Shown piece after piece: positions 7,821-16,583 of a stretch of 64,000 nucleotides of DNA. How positions within the stretch are numbered: position 1 is the first letter of the stretch; each line of letters opens with the position of its first letter. Under the pieces are notes generated by a model that saw only the letters and a list, made by a program, of their open reading frames with translations, made no database searches and was not told the origin of the DNA. Source of the DNA: CAXRDE01 sp964229355 (GTDB taxonomy: Bacteria > Cyanobacteriota > Sericytochromatia > UBA7694); the NCBI GenBank assembly GCA_964229355.1, contig CAXRDE010000009.1:124001-188000 (forward strand), in the 5' to 3' direction. Position numbers and translations under genes: made by a program.

Positions 7821-9747
7821 CACTTTGCCCCTTGTCAACAAGGCACCGGATTATGTTTTTCACGATGAAGAAGGTAAATGCCGGTTTCAATTAAAAGAAA
7901 CTGGCATTTACCACATCCTTTCTGAAGGCGTACTCACAGAGGCCCAGGCAGCATTTATTTGTGAGCATTTAAACCACATTCAAACTTACCTGCGTCAACA
8001 GCCTAACTATCTCTCGTTTTTTATTGAAATTCAAACCCATAAAGCTACACCTCAGGCGCGCAATTACTTATTACGCCAATTGCGCTGGCAACGGACGGGC
8101 CGTGTGCTTCGGGTCTTTATTTATTTTCCCGATCGTTTATCCCGCGGTATTCTGCTTCTGATTGGCAAAGTCAATCAGCGTACACACTTTGAGATTCTCA
8201 AAGATGTCAACTCAGGTTTTGAGCAGGCGAGAGCCTATAATACCCACTTCTTAAATCAGCACCAGCTTCTCTCCCTGGTACCTCCGTTGCCCCCTGACCT
8301 CTGGGACACTGAAATCACCGCCTACCACTACCAAATCGCCACCCCACCAGGACGGGTTCACTTCTTTCATCCCCACCCGGCGATACTCTATATTTATGTA
8401 AAGGGGGAGGTGTCTCGTGAGCTGCTGGATTATTTGATTCCCACATATCACGCCTTGTTTAGCAGTCTTATTGATCATTCCCAAAGTGCCATTGTGGTGG
8501 ACTTTAGCCACGGCGTCCATATTTCAAACCGTCTCATTTTTGAAGCCTATCGCAAACGCCTTCCTGCAAACCCCCAACGCCGGTTATACCTCATTCCCCC
8601 TCCTGCCGATAGTCCCGTGCGTCTCAATCCACTGCTGCGCTTTGTGATCGATTCTTTTTTTAAAAACGCTTATGTGGTCAGCACATATGCAGAAGTGCTG
8701 GCACATTTTGACGCGGTCCCACACCCTTTCTCTCCTTTACCCACTCAAACCCAATCCAACGAACACAAGCACCTCAAAGCCTGGGTTCACTATCAGGATG
8801 AGCTCATCGAAGCGGAGCGAAAACGCCATAAAAATGAGCTCACACAGATTCGCAATATCATCTGGAATCTTTTATTGCGTGAAAGCAGCCATCCCATGCA
8901 CATTGACATTCCTCAGGATGACAGCATTGCCGCAGAAGTGCTGCAATTACTGGACGTCTTTCAACGAGACCAACTGCAGCTCATCCATGATTTACAATTG
9001 CAAATTGACGATCGCGCTCGCGCAGAACATGCCGCCGCCCGGGCCAATGAGGTCAAAAACGAATTTTTAGCCGCCATGAGTCACGATATTCGCACGCCTC
9101 TGAACGCCATTTTAGGTTTTACCAAGGTCCTACAATTGCAAAAAGACGCTGCCTTAACCCCTGAGCAAGCACTTTATCTGCAGCGCATCCAGGAAAATGG
9201 AAGTCACCTACTCAACCTGGTCAATGACATCTTAGATCTTTCACACCTTGAATCCGGCAAAGTACTGCTACACATTGAGGAGGTCAATCTGTATCAACTC
9301 ACCCAAAAGATTTTGGCCCAATTGGAAGTGCTGATTGTCAATAAAGCCTTAAAAGTAAGTGTGGATATTGCCCCCGAGATCGTTTACACCGACGAAAAAC
9401 GCTTACAGCAAATCGTCATTAACCTGCTCAATAATGCCATCAAGTTTACAGAGCCGCAGGGGCGTATTTCACTGAGATATGAAAGCACAGAGCAGGGAGA
9501 TCCCAGGGCTTTACACATTGAAGACACTGGCTGTGGTATCGCCTTAGAAGCTCAGGCCCGCATTTTTGAGGCCTTTGAGCGCGAAAATACAACCGCAAGC
9601 AAAGAAGGCTCTGGACTGGGCCTGGCGATTTGTACCCGCCTGAGCCAGCATCTGGGTTATCATCTGGGCGTGAAAAGTACCCCTGGCGAAGGCAGCACTT
9701 TCAGTTTGTATTTTTATCCAAAAGGCAGTGATGGCCACCGCTCATAA
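7798..9747 (+). CDS. Soluble hybrid-type sensor histidine kinase with duplicated STAS-like N-terminus
   Basis: About 649 residues with no membrane segment. Two alpha/beta segments of about 110-130 residues (roughly 15-130 and 175-315) each look STAS-like, with a hydrophobic strand pair followed by helices; this call is tentative. A charged coiled coil follows, then HisKA with the phosphoacceptor His in MSHDIRTPLN. HATPase_c comes last, with the N-box NLLNNAIKFT, G1 box DTGCGI and G2 box GSGLGLAI. It starts inside the end of the acyl-CoA ligase gene; ATGs at 7774 and 7798 are both possible and neither has a strong Shine-Dalgarno. Its 3' end overlaps the convergent glutaminase by 34 bases. No cognate response regulator is adjacent. 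Confidence 0.88.
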   Translation: MPSAKPPSTLPLVNKAPDYVFHDEEGKCRFQLKETGIYHILSEGVLTEAQAAFICEHLNHIQTYLRQQPNYLSFFIEIQTHKATPQARNYLLRQLRWQRTGRVLRVFIYFPDRLSRGILLLIGKVNQRTHFEILKDVNSGFEQARAYNTHFLNQHQLLSLVPPLPPDLWDTEITAYHYQIATPPGRVHFFHPHPAILYIYVKGEVSRELLDYLIPTYHALFSSLIDHSQSAIVVDFSHGVHISNRLIFEAYRKRLPANPQRRLYLIPPPADSPVRLNPLLRFVIDSFFKNAYVVSTYAEVLAHFDAVPHPFSPLPTQTQSNEHKHLKAWVHYQDELIEAERKRHKNELTQIRNIIWNLLLRESSHPMHIDIPQDDSIAAEVLQLLDVFQRDQLQLIHDLQLQIDDRARAEHAAARANEVKNEFLAAMSHDIRTPLNAILGFTKVLQLQKDAALTPEQALYLQRIQENGSHLLNLVNDILDLSHLESGKVLLHIEEVNLYQLTQKILAQLEVLIVNKALKVSVDIAPEIVYTDEKRLQQIVINLLNNAIKFTEPQGRISLRYESTEQGDPRALHIEDTGCGIALEAQARIFEAFERENTTASKEGSGLGLAICTRLSQHLGYHLGVKSTPGEGSTFSLYFYPKGSDGHRS

Positions 9748-10679
9748 TCATGCAAAGGTAAAGCTTTGATGAGCTCCTGGCACAGGCGAACGCCGCGCAC
9801 GCTGTTTCCGTAAGCGTCCAGAGGGGGAGACCAAATCGCCAATCCCATGACGCCGGGAACCACCACCAGCAAAGCCCCTGAGACCCCACTTTTGGCGGGT
9901 AAGCCAATCCGGAAAGCAAACTCGCCTGAGTAATTGTACATGCCGCAGGTACTCATCAGGGTCAATACATTGCGCACCGTGGCGCGCTGCAACAAACAGG
10001 TTTCACCATCCAGCGCCATTCCACCGTGGGCGAGCACAGCCCCCAACTGAGCCAAATGATCGGTCTGCAGGGTCAAAGAGCAAGACTGAAAGTACAGCTC
10101 CAGGGTATCGCTCAAACTTGTTCCCTCAGGAAAAGCCTGATGCTCTTGCATAAAATAGGCCAGGGCAAAGTTGCGGTGCGCCGTTAAACGCTCTGACTGA
10201 TAAACCGCGTTATCAAAGCCGGGACGCTTGCCGCACAAACGAAGCCATTGCTGACGCAATAAATCAAAGCGTTCAGGTAAGCTTTCCTGCGGATACAACA
10301 GACTGCACGTCATAATGCCCCCTGAATTGATCAGCGGATTGTGAGGGATACCTGATTGATTCAGGGAAAGGGCATTAAACTGACTGCCACTGGGCTCAAA
10401 CCCCACGTGCCGATGAACCCGCTCTTCGCCCTGTTGTTCCAGGGCAAAGGCATAGTTGATGGGCTTGCACACAGACTGCACGCAAAAGTCTTCCTGGCTA
10501 TCGCCCCAGCTTTCGCGGGTGCCGTCTACAAAACACACAGAAACCGCAAAGCGCTCAGGACTGATTTTGGCAAGCTGAGGAATATAGGTGGCAACCTGCC
10601 CACCCTGCTCTGTTTTCATCTGGGCATACAAGTGGGCCAGGGTCTCTAATACCTGTTCACGGGTAAGTGTAGCGACCAT
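9714..10679 (-). CDS. glsA: Glutaminase
   Basis: Hydrolyses glutamine to glutamate and ammonia. The 321-residue protein is a complete glutaminase of the serine-dependent beta-lactamase-like fold. The nucleophile motif S-x-x-K is visible in CVQSVCKPINYA. Further family blocks are VGFEPSGSQFN, PHNPLINSGGI, MSTCGMYNYSGEFAF and GLPAKSGVSGALLVVVP. The start follows GAGG by four bases. It lies six bases downstream of the 296-residue hypothetical gene, giving a minus-strand operon with the Ser/Arg-rich lipoprotein. The 3' ends of this gene and the histidine kinase overlap by 34 bases. Confidence 0.95.
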   Translation of the reverse strand: MVATLTREQVLETLAHLYAQMKTEQGGQVATYIPQLAKISPERFAVSVCFVDGTRESWGDSQEDFCVQSVCKPINYAFALEQQGEERVHRHVGFEPSGSQFNALSLNQSGIPHNPLINSGGIMTCSLLYPQESLPERFDLLRQQWLRLCGKRPGFDNAVYQSERLTAHRNFALAYFMQEHQAFPEGTSLSDTLELYFQSCSLTLQTDHLAQLGAVLAHGGMALDGETCLLQRATVRNVLTLMSTCGMYNYSGEFAFRIGLPAKSGVSGALLVVVPGVMGLAIWSPPLDAYGNSVRGVRLCQELIKALPLHDYERWPSLPFG

Positions 10680-10685
10680 AACGCC

Positions 10686-11576
10686 TCAATTAAACCAGGG
10701 GCGGTAGCGATGACGACGCCAGGCCGGCTCCACGTAAAAAGGGTCATCATAGTCATGGTAATAGGTATAAGGCTCGTAATGATGCTGCGTAAACAGAGGA
10801 CGCTTATCAATCACCTGCACCTGAATCCGGGGACGACTGGGCTCATCGTGGCGCGGCGTGGCACGGGCTGCAAGGGCTCGCGACTGATTGGTCTGATTTC
10901 CTGCCACAATCACATCTTTTAAGATGTCACTGCCAGGAATTTCACCGTGTTCATTGGTCTGGCCCAGGGCCGTTAAATCACTCACCGTGTACGCCGTGTT
11001 GACGATTTCCTCTAGTTCCTCGTACAGGGCTTTTCCCAGGGCCATATCAAATTCCCAATTCTCTTTGGCAGCAATACGCTGCTCCCGCAGCAAATTGAGA
11101 AAAACCATATCAAAGGGATCAATCCCTTTGAAACGCATCACCGCCACACGTAAATCAATAAAGCGAGGGTACATCTCGCCCTCAATCGAAATCTGCGCGT
11201 TGGGATCATCGTCGGGCTCTAAAAAACAGCCGTTGTCAATATCCACATGGGCAAAGATATCGTAGTGATTGACCAGCGAATGATACTGTTCCGCCATTTC
11301 TTCTAACGCCTGGCGACCTTTGACCGTGAGTTCATACTGCTGGCTGCCCAGCACCACATATTCATCGGCCAAAAGCTCCATCAACACATCTTGCAGAAAC
11401 GAACTGCCGTGCTGACTGTCAGCCAGCAGCGGAATCTGATAACCCTGATCCATTTTATACAGCACGATGCGGGCGTTGAAGCGCTTGACGTCTTCATCAG
11501 ACAAAGACAGAGGGGCGCTTTGCTCTGCCTCTACGGCCATGAGTTGATCCCAGTCTAAATCGTCGAAACGGGTCAT
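10686..11576 (-). CDS. Hypothetical protein with His/Tyr/Arg-rich tail
   Basis: This 296-residue soluble protein was not recognised. Residues about 55-105 contain helices and a segment (YELTVKGRQALEEMAEQY) like the last helix and wing of a winged-helix domain. The middle is acidic and helical. The C-terminal 50 residues are rich in His, Tyr, Arg and Asp (HHYEPYTYYHDYDDPFY). Its ATG shares one base with the TAA of the preceding lipoprotein gene (TAATG), so translation is coupled. The two products may act together, and glsA follows directly. A regulatory or metal-binding role would be speculation. Confidence 0.65.
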   Translation of the reverse strand: MTRFDDLDWDQLMAVEAEQSAPLSLSDEDVKRFNARIVLYKMDQGYQIPLLADSQHGSSFLQDVLMELLADEYVVLGSQQYELTVKGRQALEEMAEQYHSLVNHYDIFAHVDIDNGCFLEPDDDPNAQISIEGEMYPRFIDLRVAVMRFKGIDPFDMVFLNLLREQRIAAKENWEFDMALGKALYEELEEIVNTAYTVSDLTALGQTNEHGEIPGSDILKDVIVAGNQTNQSRALAARATPRHDEPSRPRIQVQVIDKRPLFTQHHYEPYTYYHDYDDPFYVEPAWRRHRYRPWFN

Positions 11577-12514
11577 TAGCGTCTTCTCCGGCTTGAACTT
11601 GAACCAAAGCTGCGACCGCTGCTGCGGCGTGAAGAAGAACTTGAGGATGAAGAAGAGCCAAAACTACTGCTGGAGCGCTTGCGGCTTGAGCTGGAGCCAA
11701 AACTACTTCCCGTGGTAGAACTGCTGCGAGAGCTGGTACTGCTGCCCGCAGGACGCTTTTTAGAAGTGGTACTAAAGGAGTTTCCCTGTACACTGTTCAA
11801 GGATTTTTTTGTACTGCTGGAACTGTTTGTCGCTCCTGCTTTTGAAGTCGTCGTGCTCTTATAGGTGGTGGTGGGTCGCGACTTAGAAATGCCTAAGCGC
11901 GAACGCGTGCTGCTCAAACGACTGCGGTACATGCTGCTGGAAACAGGGCGGCGGGTACTGTAATAACTGGGGTAACGCCCCACATAATAAGGTGCATGGT
12001 AATAGCGGGGGCGGGACATATTGAAGAGCCAGCCCACCAGAAGGATTTCTCCCAAAGGAAATGAAGACTGATAACGGGCTTCGTTTCCGTAATATTGGGG
12101 GTTACCCTGCACCACCACATCGGCACTTTCGGACTGTTGGTTAATCATGATCTGAGCCAGATCATTGCGCTGATTGTCTTCATTGGTAAACAGTGCAAAA
12201 CCACGGTTTGCGCCCTCGCGAAACTCTTCCACATTGAGATAGTCAATCTGGTTATCCTGGTTTAAATCCAGATTATTAATATCAGAGGTGTTCAAAAGCT
12301 TTTCAAGTTCTTCACCATTTTTAGCTTCGGCCACCAATTCGGGCAACGTACTTAAGTCCAATCCTTCGGCCACTGTTTGCTGAATGGTCACGGTTTTGGT
12401 GACTTTTTCTGAGCGTTGACTTTGCTGTTGTGCTTCGTCATCACCGCCTTTACAGGCGGGTAGAATAAGGCTTGTAGCCAGGATAATCGATAAAAGACGC
12501 TGATGTTTCAACAT
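11576..12514 (-). CDS. Lipoprotein with EF-hand-like loop and Ser/Arg-rich tail
   Basis: The 312-residue product has a signal peptide ending in the lipobox LPAC. Near residues 85-100 it has an EF-hand-like calcium loop (DLNQDNQIDYLNVEE), then a short hydrophobic stretch (GEILLVGWLFN). After about residue 165 it is an extreme low-complexity region of Ser, Thr, Arg and Tyr, ending in a basic RRRR terminus. The tail is encoded by varied Ser codons, so it is not a simple DNA microsatellite. Such tails suggest binding to anionic surface polymers, but this is inference. The stop overlaps the next gene's start (TAATG). A promoter with TTGTTT, 17-base spacer and TATAAT lies upstream. Confidence 0.8.
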   Translation of the reverse strand: MLKHQRLLSIILATSLILPACKGGDDEAQQQSQRSEKVTKTVTIQQTVAEGLDLSTLPELVAEAKNGEELEKLLNTSDINNLDLNQDNQIDYLNVEEFREGANRGFALFTNEDNQRNDLAQIMINQQSESADVVVQGNPQYYGNEARYQSSFPLGEILLVGWLFNMSRPRYYHAPYYVGRYPSYYSTRRPVSSSMYRSRLSSTRSRLGISKSRPTTTYKSTTTSKAGATNSSSSTKKSLNSVQGNSFSTTSKKRPAGSSTSSRSSSTTGSSFGSSSSRKRSSSSFGSSSSSSSSSRRSSGRSFGSSSSRRRR

Positions 12515-12545
12515 GGGAACTCCTTAAAGCTTCTAGGTTGCTTTC

Positions 12546-12574
12546 ATTATAAAGCCAGAGGTGTGAGAAAACAA
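12546..12574 (-). promoter_or_regulatory. Sigma70-type promoter for the Ser/Arg-rich lipoprotein operon
   Basis: Read on the minus strand, TTGTTT (12574-12569), a 17-base spacer and a perfect TATAAT (12551-12546) end 31 bases before the lipoprotein start. A second perfect TATAAT on the plus strand (12593-12598) could serve the divergent ferritin-like gene. Confidence 0.6.
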
Positions 12575-12632
12575 ACCCGTCCCAAGGCACGGTATAATGA
12601 CTAAAAAACGAACCAGGAGCAGCCAGCATCTC

Positions 12633-13118
12633 ATGATTGAAAATTCCGAACATTTTGACACGGAAGCAACCGTACGCTTGCTCAACCATATTATGGAGAC
12701 CGAATTGGCAGGGGTCGTCCGCTACACCCACTACTCGTTAATGGTCTATGGCTATAACCGCATTCCGCTGGTGTCATGGTTACGCAGCCAGGCGAGTGAC
12801 GCTATTCTTCATGCCCAGGAGGCCGGAGAGTGGATTACCACCCTGGGTGGACACCCCTCCCTGGGTATTGGTCCGCTTTTAGAAACCCACAAGCATGACA
12901 TTGGCGACATTATGCGGGAGTCTCTGCGCAGTGAGCAAGAATCCATTGACATGTACCGAGAACTGCTCCTGCAAGTGGAAAGCCACTCCGTGGCTTTAGA
13001 AGAGTATGCCCGCCGCATGATTCATGAAAAAATTAAACATGCTTCAGAAGTCGATAAAATGCTGCGCAAGCCGGGCGATCTCAGCAGCTTTGTCTCTCGC
13101 TTAGAAAACGAGCACTAA
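12633..13118 (+). CDS. Ferritin-like (bacterioferritin-type) protein
   Basis: The 161-residue four-helix-bundle protein aligns by eye with bacterioferritin: LNHIMETELAGVVRYTHY for helix A, HAQEAGEWITTLGG for helix B, SEQESIDMYREL for helix C and MIHEKIKHASEVDKML for helix D. The diiron Glu of helices A and C are present. In helices B and D the usual ExxH becomes DxxxH and ExxxH, one residue out of register, and the haem-ligand Met position is Ile. Iron storage or another ferritin-like oxidative role is likely, but ferroxidase activity is uncertain. The Met at 12633 is preferred because the upstream ATG at 12597 overlaps a TATAAT. DUF423 follows after two bases. Confidence 0.8.
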   Translation: MIENSEHFDTEATVRLLNHIMETELAGVVRYTHYSLMVYGYNRIPLVSWLRSQASDAILHAQEAGEWITTLGGHPSLGIGPLLETHKHDIGDIMRESLRSEQESIDMYRELLLQVESHSVALEEYARRMIHEKIKHASEVDKMLRKPGDLSSFVSRLENEH

Positions 13119-13120
13119 GT

Positions 13121-13498
13121 ATGACACCCCGCCTTATTTTGAGTCTCGCGGGCCTGTTGGGCTTTTTGTCGGTGGCCCTGGGCGCTTTTGGAGCCCACGC
13201 TCTCAAAACACGTCTTTCAGCAGAAATGCTCACCATCTTTGAAACCGGCGTTCGCTACCAGATGTACCACGTGTTTGCCCTGCTAATGACCGGTCTGCTG
13301 GCCCTGCAATTTCCTGAGGGCCACTTTGAGCGCAGTGCCCTGTGTTTTGTAGTGGGAACCCTTATTTTTTCAGGCAGTCTTTATCTACTGGTGGGCACCA
13401 ACACAAAAACCTGGGGCGCCGTAACTCCCCTTGGCGGCCTATTTTTATTGGGTGGCTGGTTTCTTTTTGCCCTCTCAGCCTGGAAAAGTGCTGCATAA
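13121..13498 (+). CDS. DUF423 family membrane protein
   Basis: A 125-residue inner-membrane protein with four hydrophobic segments and the family blocks GFLSVALGAFGAHALK, FETGVRYQMYH and FSGSLYLL followed by LGAVTPLGG-like residues. The family (E. coli YgdD type) has no established function. It starts two bases after the ferritin-like gene stops, so the two are co-transcribed and probably translationally linked. Confidence 0.92.
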   Translation: MTPRLILSLAGLLGFLSVALGAFGAHALKTRLSAEMLTIFETGVRYQMYHVFALLMTGLLALQFPEGHFERSALCFVVGTLIFSGSLYLLVGTNTKTWGAVTPLGGLFLLGGWFLFALSAWKSAA

Positions 13499-13561
13499 AA
13501 AAGCTTTCCTGTGTTAATATTTTAGAACCTAAAATAATTATCTTTTTCTAAAGTATTAATC

Positions 13562-15712
13562 ATGAACAAACACCTTCTTGCCTTCAGTTTATGTCTGAGT
13601 ACCACCTTGAGTCTGAGCGCTTGTGATTCTCCCTCTGCAATGGTCAGCGAAAGTCGTCAGACACCCCTTGCAATACGGGTCAATCTCATTCCCTCAGCCA
13701 GCCCTCAGCAAGCCAGTCAGGTTCAAATTCGCTCGCTTCAAAATTTACCGGAAGCCTTTCAAAACGCAAAAGAGATTCGCGTCATTTTCGACACCAGTGG
13801 CAGCAGCGTGTCAGCCCTTAAGCAAGCCGATGGCAGCTTGATTTTCCCCTTAAGTACAAGCCGAAGCTTTGACAGTAACAATCGATTGAGCGTCCTCTTA
13901 AGTGCAGATAGCACCGCTTCAATACCCGTTACTTTGGAAACCGGTAGCTTAGCCCAATTGGGGGATACCCCCATTCAAGTTAGCCCATCTCAAACCATTA
14001 CCCTGGGCACCCGTACCCAGCTTACCGCCACCCTGCAAGATAGCGATAAAAATTTGCGTTTCTCATGGGAAGCGGCTCCCAGTGCAGCGGGCCCCTTTGA
14101 AAGCCTGACCGGCAGCGGTTCGAGTATTAGTTGGGAACCCCAACGTACCGGCAGCTACTATATTCGCTTTACCTTAACGGACCCCGCTACCCAAAGCACC
14201 TCGACTTACTTGAGCCCCGTGCCTCAGGTGTATGTGCAGGCCGCCGATAATATTGTCACGACCCAACCCGAAGATGGCAGCATTATTGCCGGAGAGTCAC
14301 TCCGTTTGAAGGTGGATCTGCCTGAATATGCCAATCAACCCGACAAAGAAGATTTTCAATGGTTTTATAGCACCTCTTTGCAAGCTCCGTTTCAGCCCAT
14401 CGCAGAAACGGGCCGCGCGATTGACTGGGAACCGCCTGCCCCAGGCTCTTATTATCTGAGAGTTCAAACCCGCAGTGAAGGCCGTTTGTCTACTTACACC
14501 ACGACAAGCCCTGAAGTGCGGGTTGCCACCGCCGACGACGTGATTCAAACTACCCCACAAAATGGCACCGTGATACGTGGAGAAGCCATCGATCTAAGTG
14601 CCGCTGTCCCAAATGCCAACGCCAATAATACGTATACCTGGTTTTATGGCTTTAGCCCCCAGGGCACCTTTCAAGCCATTGCCGAAACTGGCCCTCAAAT
14701 TCGTTGGACGCCACCGCTGACAGGAGAGTTTTTCTTGCGGGTGCGCGTGTTTGACCCCAGTACCCAGAACAGCCGTATTTACACTTCTAATAAAAGCCTG
14801 GTCTCCGTTCGCGATAGCAACCAAACCTTTCAGGTTTCCCCTGAGAGCGGCAGTGTAAAAAAAGGTGAAACCGTACAGCTTACCCTTAACGAGGCCCAGG
14901 AAGGTGAGCAAGTGAACTGGAGCTTTGGGAGCGATCTCAATCAGGCCTTCCAGGCCATTAGCGCCTCCGGAAGAAGCATTAGCTGGACACCCACCAATCC
15001 CGGACGCTTCTATCTGAGAGCCAGTGTGACCCGCACCAACGGCACCGTAGCCAACTTCACCTCTGCAGATCCACTGGTGTTTGTGAGCGATCAAAGCAAT
15101 GTCATTGAAGTCACCAACCCGCAGGATAAATATCAGTTGGGGGAACCCGTAGGTCTTCGTTCCCAAATTACCCGCGGGGGATTGCGCTACCAGTGGGAGT
15201 ATAGCACCTCAGCACAAGGGCCGTTTCAGCCCGTTCAAAGCTTTAACACCAGCGATCAACAACGTATCGATTGGTATCCGCCTCAGGCGGGTAGCTACTT
15301 TATTCGCTTAACGCTCATTGACAGTGATAGTCAGCTGCAGTTTGTTAGCCCTACACCCATGGTGCGTGTTGAAGAAAGCCGCCCGCTGTTTAGCACAGAC
15401 CCGGCCAACGGACGCATCGAAATCAACGAAAGCATTCGCTTGATCAGCGCTTTTAAGCCCCTCAACCGCACATTTAACTATGGGTGGGCCTATAGCAGTA
15501 GCAATGCCGGACCATTCATCCCCCTGGGCGGAAGCGTTATTCCCGAATTCCGTTGGGACACCACGCCCAAGCCCACAGGTTCTTTTTATATTCGTTTGCA
15601 AGCCACTTCACCCGGTAGCGATAGCCGCTTAACCTTTATTTCAAGCACACCGGTGGTGTTTATTAGCAAAAACGATAACCCCAGTAATGAGTTTGGCACT
15701 GAAGTGCCTTAA
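13562..15712 (+). CDS. Lipoprotein with six tandem Ig-like beta repeats
   Basis: The 716-residue product has a signal peptide with lipobox LSAC, a roughly 110-residue N-terminal beta-rich domain, then six diverged repeats of about 92-97 residues. Each repeat has the order F/Y-x-W, GPFxPI, a Gly-rich turn, IxWxP, then GSYYIRL and a terminal V-x-V strand. The regular beta pattern and single core Trp suggest Ig-like or Ig-related sandwiches arranged as a rod on the outer surface. No catalytic motif is visible. It stands alone between DUF423 and a bidirectional terminator. I do not recognise a named family. Confidence 0.85.
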   Translation: MNKHLLAFSLCLSTTLSLSACDSPSAMVSESRQTPLAIRVNLIPSASPQQASQVQIRSLQNLPEAFQNAKEIRVIFDTSGSSVSALKQADGSLIFPLSTSRSFDSNNRLSVLLSADSTASIPVTLETGSLAQLGDTPIQVSPSQTITLGTRTQLTATLQDSDKNLRFSWEAAPSAAGPFESLTGSGSSISWEPQRTGSYYIRFTLTDPATQSTSTYLSPVPQVYVQAADNIVTTQPEDGSIIAGESLRLKVDLPEYANQPDKEDFQWFYSTSLQAPFQPIAETGRAIDWEPPAPGSYYLRVQTRSEGRLSTYTTTSPEVRVATADDVIQTTPQNGTVIRGEAIDLSAAVPNANANNTYTWFYGFSPQGTFQAIAETGPQIRWTPPLTGEFFLRVRVFDPSTQNSRIYTSNKSLVSVRDSNQTFQVSPESGSVKKGETVQLTLNEAQEGEQVNWSFGSDLNQAFQAISASGRSISWTPTNPGRFYLRASVTRTNGTVANFTSADPLVFVSDQSNVIEVTNPQDKYQLGEPVGLRSQITRGGLRYQWEYSTSAQGPFQPVQSFNTSDQQRIDWYPPQAGSYFIRLTLIDSDSQLQFVSPTPMVRVEESRPLFSTDPANGRIEINESIRLISAFKPLNRTFNYGWAYSSSNAGPFIPLGGSVIPEFRWDTTPKPTGSFYIRLQATSPGSDSRLTFISSTPVVFISKNDNPSNEFGTEVP
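13964..15690 (+). repeat. Six diverged protein-coding repeats of about 95 codons
   Basis: The repeats are evident in the protein (core GPFxPI ... IxWxP ... GSYYIR) and strongly diverged in DNA. The array is therefore old and unlikely to expand or contract by slippage. Spacing between successive core Trp codons is about 280-290 bases. Confidence 0.8.
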
Positions 15713-15753
15713 GCCCTTCCCTTTATAGCTACACATCATTGATGACTGTACAT

Positions 15754-15791
15754 AAAAAAGCCGCCCGGTTGTTAACAACCGGGCGGCTTTT
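15754..15791. terminator. Bidirectional intrinsic terminator
   Basis: A 12-bp perfect stem (15760-15771 with 15776-15787) has a TTAA loop, preceded by A6 and followed by T4. It sits between the convergent repeat lipoprotein and the 222-residue gene. Confidence 0.92.
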
Positions 15792-15806
15792 GAAGATCTA
15801 CTTCCT

Positions 15807-16475
15807 TTAGCTAATAATACTGGTAAAGGAGTTGCTCTCTTGCTGAATCGATTCTAAAAGACGCACCAGCAGTTGCAAAGAGTTGCCCAGACGGCTCAGT
15901 TCGTCCTGGGCTCGGGCCAGGGTCGCGCCTTCTTTGGCTTTAAAGGTAATTTTACCTACAGGCCGGGCATAATTGTCGATGGTAATATTGGTCACACCAG
16001 GGTTATAGGCAGTACCGGTACCTCCAAAAGCCTGGGCAGGGTTACCAATATGCCAGCGCCCTGTACCCCCCGGCTGAGAGTGCACGAGAACGTCGTAGAT
16101 GTTCCCATCGGACTTAACAATATACCGAGGTGTCGCCTGAAGCACAGGGTCTCCCCCTGCACTGGGGTCTTCAACCATTACTTCTTTACCCGTGCCGTCA
16201 GTCACCACGTAACGGGGCCCATCGGCGGTAGCAATTTGCTTAATCGCTAACGGATCACCGTCAGGCCCGTTGTTCAAACTGAGATAGCCTTCTGCATCTG
16301 CATCACTAATACGACGGGCCAGACCAGCAGTGTTACCCACCGCTCCCCCGAACATCGGACGGGTAGGATCGCTAATATCAATGGCCGTTGAAAAGAATAA
16401 GTTATCTGCTGCTTTAAGCTGGGAGTCAAAGCCCACACCAATACTTAATAAAAGATTACCAACTGAGAGGGACAT
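15807..16475 (-). CDS. Orphan protein with Gly-rich middle and helical C-terminus
   Basis: A 222-residue protein not recognised. Residues 1-30 are amphipathic (SVGNLLLSIGVGFDSQL) without a cleavable signal. The middle is Gly/Asp/Pro-rich and beta-like (TPRYIVKSDGNIYDVLVH). The last 45 residues form a predicted helix (LARAQDELSRLGNSLQLLVRLLESIQQ) that could oligomerise. The start has GAGG seven bases upstream. It is a single-gene unit: a bidirectional terminator lies behind it and the etfA terminator in front. Short helical ends around a Gly-rich core recall exported structural proteins, but this is only a hint. Confidence 0.7.
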   Translation of the reverse strand: MSLSVGNLLLSIGVGFDSQLKAADNLFFSTAIDISDPTRPMFGGAVGNTAGLARRISDADAEGYLSLNNGPDGDPLAIKQIATADGPRYVVTDGTGKEVMVEDPSAGGDPVLQATPRYIVKSDGNIYDVLVHSQPGGTGRWHIGNPAQAFGGTGTAYNPGVTNITIDNYARPVGKITFKAKEGATLARAQDELSRLGNSLQLLVRLLESIQQESNSFTSIIS

Positions 16476-16583
16476 GAGGCTACCTCTTTAATATATTTTT
16501 TCTCTTGTTCAATCATCGTTCAAGAACCTGAATTCTTGCTTCAGGGGAGGCGTATTTAATTGAGCCTTAACAAAACTAATTTA

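Noticed and set aside
14594..15166. 190-codon minus-strand frame inside the six-repeat lipoprotein
   Set aside because: It lies antisense to a gene with a clear signal peptide and regular repeats.
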